The translations under genes and the position numbers were made by a program. Positions 22,813 through 32,735 of a stretch of 64,000 bases of DNA are shown in pieces (the stretch's first letter is position 1; the number at the start of each line of letters is the position of its first letter). Origin of the DNA: Reticulitermes speratus (taxonomy: Eukaryota > Arthropoda > Insecta > Blattodea > Rhinotermitidae); the NCBI GenBank assembly GCA_021186555.1, contig JAJKFL010000012.1:20781711-20845710 (forward strand), written 5' to 3'. The notes beneath the pieces were generated by a model. That model was not told the DNA's origin. It ran no database searches and saw nothing but the letters and a program-made list of their open reading frames with translations.

Positions 22813-25018
22813 GTATTCGATCTGTGCAACGTGTAGGTACTGCAGTGTGCAAAACTGTCTGCAGCAGACTTTATGTTTGTCATTCGATCTGTGCAACGTG
22901 TAGGTACTGCAGTGTGCAACACTGTCTGCAGACTTTATGTTTGTCATTCGATCTGTGCAACGTGTAGGTACTGCAGTGTGCAACACTGTCTGCAGACTTT
23001 ATGATTGTCATTCGATCTGTGCAACGTGTAGGTACTGCAGTGTGCAACACTGTCTGCAGACTTTATGTTTGTCATTCGATCCGTGCAACGTGTAGGTACT
23101 GCAGTGTGCAACACTGTCTGCAGACTTTATGTTTGTCATTCGTTCCGTGCAACGTGTAGGTACTGCAGTGCAACGAATTTCTGTGTGCGCCTTTGGTTTT
23201 CATGTCATGTTTCGTGGCAACGTGTAGGTACTGCAGTGTGCAACACTGTCTGCAGACTTTATGTTTGTCATTCGTTCGTGCAACGTGTAGGTACTGCAGT
23301 GTGCAACACTGTCTGCAGACTTTATGTTTGTCATTCGATCCGTGCAACGTGTAGGTACTGCAGTGTGCAACACTGTCTGCAGACTTTATGTTTGTCATTC
23401 GAATCGTGCAACGTGTAGGTACTGCAGTGTGCAACACTGTCTGCAGACTTTATGTTTGTCATTCAATCCGTGCAACGTGTAGGTACTGCAGTGTGCAACA
23501 CTGTCTGCAGACTTTATGTTTGTCATTCGTTCCGTGCAACGTGTAGGTACTGCAGTGTGCAACACTGTCTGCGGGACTTTATGTTTGTCATTCGTTCCGT
23601 GCAACGTGTAGGTACTGCAGTGTGCAAAACTGTCTGCAGCGACTTTATGTTTGTCATTCGATCCGTGCAACGTGTAGGTACTGCAGTGTGCAAACTGTCT
23701 GCAGCAGACTTTATGTTTGTCATTCAATCCGTGCAACGTGTAGGTACTGCAGTGTGCAACACTGTCTGCAGACTTTATGTTTGTCATTCAATCCGTGCAA
23801 CGTGTAGGTACTGCAGTGTGCAACACTGTCTGCAGACTTTATGTTTGTCATTCAATCCGTGCAACGTGTAGGTACTGCAGTGTGCAACACTGTCTGCGCA
23901 GACTTTATGTTGTCATTCAATCCGTGCAACGTGTAGGTACTGCAGTGTGCAACACTGTCTGCAGCAACTTTATGTTTGTCATTCAATCCGTGCAACGTGT
24001 AGGTACTGCAGTGTGCAACACTGTCTGCAGACTTTATTTTGTCATTCGATCCGTGCAACGTGTAGGTACTGAGTGTGCAACACTGTCTGCAGCAGACTTT
24101 ATGTTTGTCATTCAATCCGTGCAACGTGTAGGTACTGCAGTGTGCAACACTGTCTGCAGCAGACTTTATGTTTGTCATTCGAATCCGTGCAAGTGTAGGT
24201 ACTGCAGTGTGCAAAACTGTCTGCAGCAGACTTTATGTTTGTCATTCATCCGTGCAACGTGTAGGTACTGCAGTGTGCTAAACTGTCTGCAGCAGACTTT
24301 ATGTTTGTCATTCAATCCGTGCAACGTGTAGGTACTGCAGTTTGCAAAACTGTCTGCAGCAGACTTTATGTTTGTCATTCGATCCGTTAATGTAGGTACT
24401 GCAGTGTGCAACACTGTCTGCAGCAGACTTTATGTTTGTCATTCGATCCGTGCAACGTGTAGGTACTGCAGTGTGCAACACTGTCTGCAGCAGACTTTAT
24501 GTTTGTCATTCAATCCGTGCAACGTGTAGGTACTGCAGTGTGCAACACTGTCTGCAGACTTTATGTTTGTCATTCAATCCGTGCAACGTGTAGGTACTGC
24601 AGTGTGCAACACTGTCTGCAGACTTTATGTTTGTCATTCAATCCGTGCAACGTGTAGGTACTGCAGTGTGCAACACTGTCTGCAGACTTTATGTTTGTCA
24701 TTCAATCCGTGCAACGTGTAGGTACTGCAGTGTGCAACACTGTCTGCAGACTTTATGTTTGTCATTCAATCCTGCAACGTGTAGGTACTGCAGTGTGCAA
24801 CACTGTCTGCAGACTTTATGTTTGTCATTCGATCCGTGCAACGTGTAGGTACTGCAGTGTGCAACACTGTCTGCAGACTTTATGTTTGTCATTCAATCCG
24901 TGCAACGTGTAGGTACTGCAGTGTGCAACACTGTCTGCAGACTTTATGTTTGTCATTCGTTCCGTGCAACGTGTAGGTACTGCAGTGTGAAACACTGTCT
25001 GCAGCAGACTATGTTCAT
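22813..25018. repeat. 64-bp satellite array, about 34 units
   Basis: The unit begins CAACGTGTAGGTACTGCAGT, continues GTGCAACACTGTCTGCAG and ends ACTTTATGTTTGTCATTC plus a variable GATCCGTG/AATCCGTG/GTTCCGTG. Counting the CAACGTGTAGG anchor and its mutated forms gives about 34 units. Some units are 67 bp because CAG is inserted at CTGCAG(CAG)AC; others have 1-nt losses. Each unit holds the hairpin CAGTGT-GCA-ACACTG and two PstI sites. Because 64 is not a multiple of 3, open frames on both strands rotate through three readings per three units; these are not genes. Confidence 0.95.
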
Positions 25019-25581
25019 TCAGTTTTGTTTCTGAAAGCAGACGCTGCTCTGCGTTTTAACGTCCCGTCTAACAAATTTCAAATCACTTACCTATTTTTTA
25101 TGAAAAGCAGTTGAACTTTGGTAGTCTCAAGATTGTTTATTTTATTTTATTTTTTAGTCCTTATATTCAACACAATATCTGATCACACGAACGTCTGAGG
25201 TGGTAGAAACCCAAATGCTGCTTAACGTAGAACACTGAAAATATGCGATGGGGGATTTGTAACTTCTGTGAAAATGAAAATGCTAAAGAGAGGAGCACGG
25301 TGATCGCACTTGTGGATTAATCTGTTGGTTTGAAGTTAATAACATATGAATTATTGTGGGTTGGTTTGTGGAACGTAATTTAGTAGGAAGATGCAAGTTA
25401 ACTAAACTGAATGTATGCGGGTAGGGCCTTTTTGGAGAAGCTGCTAGTGGCTCAGCTCAACAAGATACACCGCGTCTTTTATCGGGCTCAGAGTTTTTCA
25501 CAGCACCAAGGCAGATGAATCTAATTTGATTTCGATAACAGTAGTAGTTCATCATTATGTTTTAATTGTAACCAAATTTGA
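25019..25581. other. No gene seen
   Basis: Unclassified, mildly AT-rich flank of the satellite. Confidence 0.4.
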
Positions 25582-25830
25582 GTTTCCTTTCTGGATATAT
25601 TGACATTATGGGAAAATTTCAATATTCTTGCCCATTATCGTGATATGTACTGCGAATCACCCTGTGTGCCAGATACTTTAACTGGTTTAGATTTTATTCA
25701 ATTTTATCCTCGCAGAGAAGAATTTATTCAAAAGGTGCCACTGACACAGGCTAACCTGCCTTTCCATCAACAACTGGAATCTCTTACATTTAATGGTATG
25801 GCTCTGGAATGGCCTCTTTTTGTCCGATAG
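25582..25830 (+). CDS. Unrecognised open frame, possible exon
   Basis: A frame of about 80 codons, closed upstream by TGA at about 25,573 and ending in TAG at 25,828-25,830. It contains WENFNILAHYRDMYCESPCV and later FIQFYPRREEFIQKVPL. Composition is more protein-like than its neighbours (acidic, aromatic and proline residues well mixed), and an AG precedes it near 25,580. There is no start ATG, no conserved motif and no partner exon, so it may be a chance frame or a gene relic. I do not recognise it. Confidence 0.15.
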   Translation, partial: VSFLDILTLWENFNILAHYRDMYCESPCVPDTLTGLDFIQFYPRREEFIQKVPLTQANLPFHQQLESLTFNGMALEWPLFVR

Positions 25831-26029
25831 CTGCATACGACATTTAGATAACCTATGTTAAGTACTCCAAACGTAACACACGAACTTAACCTTATGTATA
25901 ATTAAGCTGCATGCCACAAAGACGTCAAGTTAGGGTGTAATATCTTGTCACGGATTATTAACCTCATCACAAGGTACAGACGAATGGTCAGTCTCACACT
26001 TCGGCCGTCTTACTCTTGTGAAGGAGGCG

Positions 26030-26185
26030 CCGTTACAGCTTGTTGACGATGGTGGATGGGCGCTAGAGCCGTATTGACGCTGTGAGAGGAGATAAGTCCC
26101 TGGCCTGGCGGGGCTCAAACCCGTTTTCAGGGTCATGCCCTTCTTCAAGACTAGTCACTACACTGACTGAGCTATCCAGGCTATT
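26030..26185 (-). mobile_element. SINE family B, head half
   Basis: The minus strand has AGCCTGGATAGCTCAGTCAG, TAGTGACTAGTCTTGAAGAA, then GAGCCCCGCCAGGCCAGGG and TCCTCTCACAGCGTCAATAC. Order and spacing fit family B with a diverged B box. Confidence 0.6.
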
Positions 26186-26461
26186 GATTGTATTAGCTCT
26201 TATGTATTAAAGTTACTTGATTTCAAGAGTGATGATCAATGACATAATTAGGAAGGCCATTGCCCGGGACGTAATCTTTGTAGTTGCAGTAAAGCAATGC
26301 TGATGTAACTGATGTATGTTACATGTTGCAGCACAACTTCTGTGCCACCACACAAAGTGAAGTCTTGGTGTGATGTTTTATGAAACACAAATGGCAAAAT
26401 AGGAAGTGTTGCCTATGATGAGGCCTCATGGGAAACTTAGACATTTTAAGAAGTGCAATAT

Positions 26462-26712
26462 TGTAAAGTTCACCCCATAATACACCATGAAGGCCCAGAA
26501 TGGGAGTAGAAGTGTAGCTCTACTCTTTCTTTAACTTTGGCGCTAGATGTAAATGGATGGTCAACACCACGCCCTGGCTGTTTACCCCCGGGAAAGAGAG
26601 CCGTTACCCATTTTACAGGAGGCTGTTTGGGACCTCTTGCCGGTCTGGACGGTGTGCGGAAAATCTCGCCCCACCGGGATTCGAGTCGCTATAACGACTA
26701 CGCTACTATATT
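26462..26712 (-). mobile_element. SINE family B
   Basis: The minus strand gives AGTAGCGTAGTCGTTATAGC, GACTCGAATCCCGGTGGGGC (B box), GAGATTTTCCGCACACC, GGTCCCAAACAGCCTCCTGT, CCGGGGGTAAACAGCCAGGG, CGTGGTGTTGACCATCCA and AAAGAAAGAGTAGAGCTACA. It is nearly full length; only the far 5' end is unclear. Confidence 0.8.
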
Positions 26713-27087
26713 AAACATAAATTTAGACAAATGTGATGTAAATGTAAACTAATTTTCCCCTTAGGTCTTACGTACTCAGGCACTTTAAAGAACTTGGTGA
26801 AATAAAAGCATGGAAATAGTCGCACAAGTGTCAGATTAAGTGAGTAATAGGACGGGTCCAACCTGGACATATTTCTTGCGGTGAGTCACTGAGTTGTGAG
26901 GCACTGTGCCAGAGCGCAGTGAAAGTTTGACATCTGTCTGCCCCCAGTCCAGTCCTTCTGGCTCAAACAAGTCAGTTGAGAAAACTGGTTAAATGAAGAC
27001 AGCAGAAGAACTCTTACTTCTCCGCGGCTAACAGGAAATCCAACACTTTGAGGCTGCTGCCCTGCTTTTTAAACCTCTGGATAGAGT
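26713..27087. other. No gene seen
   Basis: Unclassified spacer between two SINE insertions. Confidence 0.4.
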
Positions 27088-27405
27088 AATACACTGCAAA
27101 AGGTCATGCCATGGCTCAGGCGGTTAGTCGCCGGCCTCTTACCTCGGAGGTCTGGTTTCGATCCCGGGTCGTCCATGTGGGATTTGTGGTGGACAAAGTG
27201 GCACTGGGACAGGTTTTTTCCCGAGTACTTCTGTTTTCCCCTGTCAGTTTCATTCCACCGGTGCTCCATTACTTGGAAAAATGAAAAAAACTGATCATCT
27301 TTCTCTTCATCTTCATCACAAGGGTTGCACAATAAGCCTTAAGGCTGCGGTGCGTCCGTAGCATCTGCTGCGGGGCTCTTCTCCACAAACCAAAATACAT
27401 TGCAA
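27088..27405 (+). repeat. 12-bp target-site duplication (11/12) around SINE A
   Basis: AATACACTGCAA at 27,088-27,099 and AATACATTGCAA at 27,394-27,405 bracket the SINE A copy. One mismatch suggests a somewhat older insertion than the copy at 4,711. Confidence 0.8.
27100..27393 (+). mobile_element. SINE family A, full length
   Basis: Head CATGCCATGGCTCAGGCGG with B box GGTTTCGATCCCGGG, body GGGATTTGTGGTGGACAAAG, TGGCACTGGGACAGGTT and CCACCGGTGCTCCATTACTT, and 3' part CACAAGGGTTGCACAATAAG and GTCCGTAGCATCTGCTGCGG. Very close to 4,711-4,992 over its whole length. Confidence 0.92.
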
Positions 27406-29584
27406 CACTAAGTAGTTAATATTTAGAAATTAAGTTCCTTCCTCAGAGTATGGTGCCTGGAAAGGCAAATCATTGAGACCAAATCTGGACCCACTCAGTC
27501 TTCTATTCAATGGGCGCCGGGGGCACTTTCGTGGGCGTCTGTTCCATTCCAGCATTGCCACATAACCATTTATTAACGATCCCCTTTATATTAACGGAAG
27601 GAGACTAAGTGCTCCAGGTGTTTATACAGCGATATTTAGCAATAGACTAGCAATCTTGTGATCATAATGTCTTGCCTTATACAGGAATAAATACCGTGTG
27701 TTAAAGTAAAATGTAAGGGAAAAAAACAGCTACATAAATTCACTTGTACTGGAACCCATGCACGTAACAGCAAAATCAAGTTTTTAGAGAATACGGATAC
27801 AGATATCCGGATCCTTTTGAGCTACCGAGTGTGCTAAGCAGACGGAGGGCTACTGATTTTTATGTTAATAATAATAATAATTATTATTATTATTATAACA
27901 ATAATAATATGATGTATACTCTTACTTACGAACAACAAGCAAGCCCCACTCGTTGATTCAAGTTAATTGATATGCAGGTTTACTGATTTCTACGGAAATC
28001 AGTCATGTGGTTCAGGAGACGTACACGTCATTAAACATAAATTACTTCCTTACTGAGGTTTGTTTTTATTGTGTTCTTTTAAAGTACGAGTAGGCAGCAA
28101 AATCAAAAACAAGACAACAAAGACGCGCTTGCGGTAGAAAATAGTACTTCAGCTGTCCGCTAGATGGTGCTGACTGAGTAACACAGGACAATGCAACTAG
28201 CTAAGAGATGACTGTCCTGCCTTTTTCATTACGATGCTATGTAGACTGTTAGAAAGGTATCAATGTTTCGGTGGAACCTACTGCCTCGTTCTTCATGTAT
28301 AAGAATGTTATTAGAACATTTCCACCCGAATGCACGGCGTTATATCCCAGTACAGATTCATCGCCGTGAGAACTAATTTCCCACGTGACACACAATCTCC
28401 GGCCCTGTGTGCTGCGCTAGCGATGTAATGAAATTAGCCAAGTGTGACTGAGTGAGAGAGAGATGAATTCTATGTCTAGACACTGTAGGTTGTTTTTATT
28501 TGAAAAAGAAGATTACATTATTTCACATCCTTTCTTAAAATGGCTGTACCACATTTGTTTCTGGTTGTCCCTTTCAACAACAATACAGCGGGTAGTTGTC
28601 GTAAGTACAGAACTAAAGAAAAGCATAAATAAATCCATTAATTATCCGTCGCGACATGCGGCAATTTTTTCGCTGTTAACCGTACAGTAGCTCCAATTCG
28701 TTATCACTGCATTCAGAAATTTAGGCCAGCTTTTCCCCGCTTCCTCCAACTTATAAATTAGGAGAAGACACTATGGCGTGTACATCGCATGTAGACGAGC
28801 CTTAATCAGTATCATTACACGTGCCTGGACTGCAGATTTCGCGGAAATCCCAACCCTGTTCCTACGGCTACACGTGCTGCCTACTATTCCATGTCGTCGT
28901 GATAACAGTTAATATTTTCCAATAATTTTCTTGCACACTGCTCTGTCGAGTTAGCGCAGGTGTGCAGACACCAACCAGGACAATATTTTCAGACCGAATG
29001 TTTCTTTCCGTAGCAGGAATAGAGTAACTGGAAAGGCATCAGCACCAGCTGAGCTGATCAGTGCGGTTGTAGATAAATCTCACAGAAAAATGGAAGACAT
29101 TTTATAAGGACTACTGGCTTCGCTAGGCCTTTGGTCTAGCCACCAAGGCGCCCCAGTGCTGTGGTGAGTGCTTAACTCCTGTCCCAAAACTTCATTCCAA
29201 TACCGTGATGTTAGAAACTGGAATGGTGGCCGCAGTGCAAGGAAGATAAAAGCTTCTCTAAAAATAAGATATGAATTGCGCCTACATCTTTGTACAAATT
29301 TAGGAGAATTATCTAATATAAATGTGGCACAGAAAAACACGTTGGTTGCCCCAATAGGAAAAAAATCCCTTGTTGTTATGATTTGTTAACAAATATAGTA
29401 CATAAAAAATGAATGCAGCGTAAAGGAATAGAAAACTGGAAGGGAAGAAAATAAATTATGAGATATGTAGTAACTCTTGGTTTGCGTAGTACTTTTGTAG
29501 CCGGGTCGGAAATGATCTTAAAATTGATTGCACGATTATTTACTGCATCAGTAGATAACCACTGATTGGGCTTATTGTAATTTC
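27406..29584. other. No gene seen; AAT/ATT palindrome at 27,866-27,895
   Basis: Apart from the palindrome (a run of AAT units immediately followed by ATT units, able to extrude as a cruciform), the stretch is unclassified. The fragment GGCCTTTGGTCTAGCCACC near 29,128 looks repeat-like but I cannot assign it. Confidence 0.45.
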
Positions 29585-29745
29585 CCGGAAGTACTGGTAC
29601 CGGGTTATTCCCGGAGGTAAAGCGGCCGGGGCGTGGTGTTAACCACCCACCCCATCTAGTGCCGAGGTGAAAGAAAGAATAGAGCTATACTTCTACTCCC
29701 CCTCTGTGCCATCATGGCAAGTTATAAGGCGAAATTTACCTTTCC
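29585..29745 (+). mobile_element. SINE family B, 3' portion
   Basis: CCGGGTTATTCCCGGAGGTA, AAGCGGCCGGGGCGTGGTGT, CCACCCCATCTAGTGCCGAG and CATCATGGCAAGTTATAAGG match the 50,632-50,925 copy. The head is missing. Confidence 0.75.
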
Positions 29746-29859
29746 CTGAAAATGAGGACTCGGCTAGGAAGCGATCACTGCCGCTGATTCAGAAAATCAC
29801 TCTCAAGCCCTCAAAGGAGCGCCCTAGAGCAGTGAGATACCGTCCCTTCCGGTGATACG

Positions 29860-32335
29860 CATATGTAAAACCGGGAGGAATTGTCTTTGCTCAAGGTCGT
29901 GGCTTCGATAACGGCCCAGTTCGACGACCAGTCCCACGCTTTCCGACATAATCTAGTAATCTACGCCGAAGAGAAGACGAGGTGGGCAAAAACATCCAAA
30001 ATGGCACACGGGCTAGGAGAATGGCCCACTTTTTCGAACACTGGGTGTCAAGCCGACACGACCTGGGTGCAGACTGCGCCATCACACAAAGCACGCAGAC
30101 CAGTGAGCATGCAAAAAGCCAAAGAGTATCACTCGTCCACCACGGGCTGTTCGTTGGACCCTGCCACATGGGGCCCAGCGGACCACTGTTCGAAGCTGCG
30201 CTCGTGTCACTGCTTATGTGGGCTACTAGGGAAGTCCCCGCTCAAGGCACGGCGGCGATATTCGCAAACTCCAAGGGCTAACAAGTCACCGAAAGCGGCT
30301 TGCAACTCGGCTATGCCGAGGGTAGAAAGACGTATGCCTCGGTTGTAGCCGGGTGAGTTCCTTCGGAATATGTAAGAGCGTCGTTCGAGTAACACGTGCT
30401 TCTGCCGACGTAGGTCATAGACGTACCTCTCTGCGTCGTTTCCGGGCCTCTGAATGACGCGCCAGTTGGCAGTAATGAACCATATGGCCAAGAGGAAGAA
30501 TATGTCGTTTCCCTTCAGCAACAACAAATCAAAAATCATATGATATCTGACATTAAAATCACGCGTGGCTTCCTGAAATTGATGCCAGCGACTTTCTCTA
30601 GCGGACTCACGACACAGCAAAAGGGGGAAATTATTATGCTAGTGTCCGATATTACCGACGGATTTGGATCCACAATCGGCACCCTGCCGTTCATTGACCG
30701 AAGTGATGGTGTGAACTTTTGACACTTCCTGACTACCAGAGGACCGATGCTTCCTCCTGCAGGCGAAGAACATGTAGAAAAGCATGCCTGAATCGGGTGT
30801 CCGAGAGGAGTTGGTGGCCTTGAATAATCACATCAAGAGGGTACTGCAGTTTCGAAAAAGACGTCGGAACCAGGATTCCCAAGACATTCCACTGACACCC
30901 CACTTCATACTGTCAGTCACGCGGGCCCTCGACCTGTCGAAGGTGCCTTGTGTCACTCTGCTCTGTGGACTGCATGTTAAGGTGAAAATACCGCATTGAA
31001 GGGGTCGCTGCCAACGCTTTGGCCTCACGTAGCGAAACTGCGGCCACACACCTGTTGGATGCTAACATTGCAGGTAAGTGTGTTACCCAAAGCTCTAAAG
31101 CTGCATTTGCTGATACAACCACACTGCAGATTAACAAGGTTGCAGTACGTAGAAAGATGTCAAAGTTATCGCTGTAAAGCAAGTGTGGGGGAGCGAGGCC
31201 GGAGGCACGGTGCGTCCACGCGGCATGCCGAAAACAATGTGACTGCATCCAGGCTCTGGCCTGAAGAGTAGGATTTGAGCTAGGGCTAGAACCGTGTTGG
31301 TCAATGGTTTTTGTCAAGGCGTGCACCACATCAACCAAAGCACCCCCTAATGGCCCTGCCGAACAGGCCATAAACAGGCAATCCAAGTGCCCAACAAAAG
31401 CCACACATCCAAATCTGTTGAACGTACACCTAGAATTCAATTAACCTTCTATAGGTTACGCTGACTGGAACCTTCTCCATTGAGTCTGTCAACCCTCGAG
31501 GGGATTGTCAATTTCATTGAGAACCTTCCTATTTATTTTTTTATGAGTTGATTTTCCTTCTTCTCCCATCGACGTCATTTTCACCTACAGACAGAAATCA
31601 CCCTTAAATGTCCTCAAATTCGGTATCTTCTTCATAGCCGAGCGATCACAACACTGGGACAGGAGGAAAAAAATAGGAAAACCCCATGTCTCGCCTACTG
31701 GAATGCAGATGCTATCCGCTGCAGTCAGATGGAATTCGGCCACTTTCCTAGTCTGCAAGGTATCGATATATGCCCCCTGAGTTAGGCATTCCAGGAGTGG
31801 TATCATGTCGTACAGTTGTTCGCAAACTATGTTTTCGACTTGTGAGACCGTCTGACGGAGAGAAGTGGCTACAGAATTTGTCCTCGGGACTTCGGTAGCT
31901 ATGCTCTACCCGTCTCAGGTCTAAGGCACCCAGAGGACATTGCCATTCACTTAGTGCTGGTACACAGAACAATGAAACCCATATCGGCTTACTTTTCACC
32001 CGCCGATCCGTAATCGAAACGGACAAGTCTGATTACCTCAGAGGAACATTTCCCATCTTGATGGTAAGCCATCTCAATGCGAAGCACAAAAACTGAAATT
32101 TCGGATTGATCACAGCAAGTGTTTGCTCCTACGTAACTCTGCCCAGGAGACTGCCATTACGATTTTCTCGACATTGTGGTGACTAAAAACCCCGTCCTAT
32201 CTGTGAATCTGGCTGTCTGCTTGGTACACAATCCGGATCACTTGCCAGTCTTGACCGACACTACATTTCGAAGACCCTTTGGAAATTCTCTAAGCTGCCA
32301 CATTTTCAGTGGAGTGGAATTGGCTGCATTTTAGT
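29860..32335 (+). pseudogene. Jockey-like LINE: ORF1 remains and partial endonuclease
   Basis: A GC-richer block read on the plus strand in changing frames. At about 31,003-31,075 the text CQRFGLT, stop, RNCGHTPVGC is a damaged CCHC zinc knuckle; about 31,140-31,270 holds a second related region (HAENNVTASRLWPEE). These fit the gag-like ORF1 of jockey-clade elements. From about 31,590 an APE-type endonuclease appears: AYWNADAIRCSQMEFGHFP, SLQGIDICPLS, later LMVSHLNAKHKN, and at about 32,155-32,280 DFLDIVVTKN followed by NPDHLPVLTDTTF (family norm SDHLPV). Stops and frameshifts are frequent. The RT is absent; the homology ends near 32,335. Confidence 0.7.
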
Positions 32336-32396
32336 CTTTTTTCTATTCATTCATTCATTTATTCAGTATTCCAGATATCCGCCGAGGTGGATACAC

Positions 32397-32735
32397 AACT
32401 TGTCATTATAATAACAATAAGCATAATACAGAATGAGTCTTACAAAAAACACAATAATAGTAAGTGAGTTAAGTGGTTAAGTGAGTGAATACAATAATAG
32501 TAAGTTTATAAATATAATACATAAAGAAGCCCTCAGGTTTTACAGTAAAATGGGATTAGTTCGTAATATATAACCAGAACTTTTCATTATAATCACAATA
32601 AGCATAATACCGAATGAGTCTTACAATAAAACACAAATAATAGAAAGTATATAAATATAATACATAAAAAAGCCCTCAGGTGTTACAGTGAAATAGGATT
32701 AGTTCGTAATAGATAACCAAGAGATACTGATATAG
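32397..32735. repeat. Imperfect tandem duplication, two units
   Basis: AACTTGTCATTATAATAACA at about 32,397 and AACTTTTCATTATAATCACA at about 32,579 begin two parallel units that share ATAAGCATAATAC, GAATGAGTCTTACAA, AAGCCCTCAGGT and GGATTAGTTCGTAAT. The first unit has extra bases (AGTTAAGTGGTTAAGTGAG). Confidence 0.8.

Noticed and set aside
22782-24912. Long Cys-rich open frames on both strands of the satellite
   Set aside because: They are by-products of a 64-bp unit that lacks stops in several frames; frames rotate each unit and exist on both strands, so they are not genes.
30913-31440. 175-codon minus-strand open frame
   Set aside because: It is antisense to the jockey-like ORF1 relic, whose zinc-knuckle text is on the plus strand.
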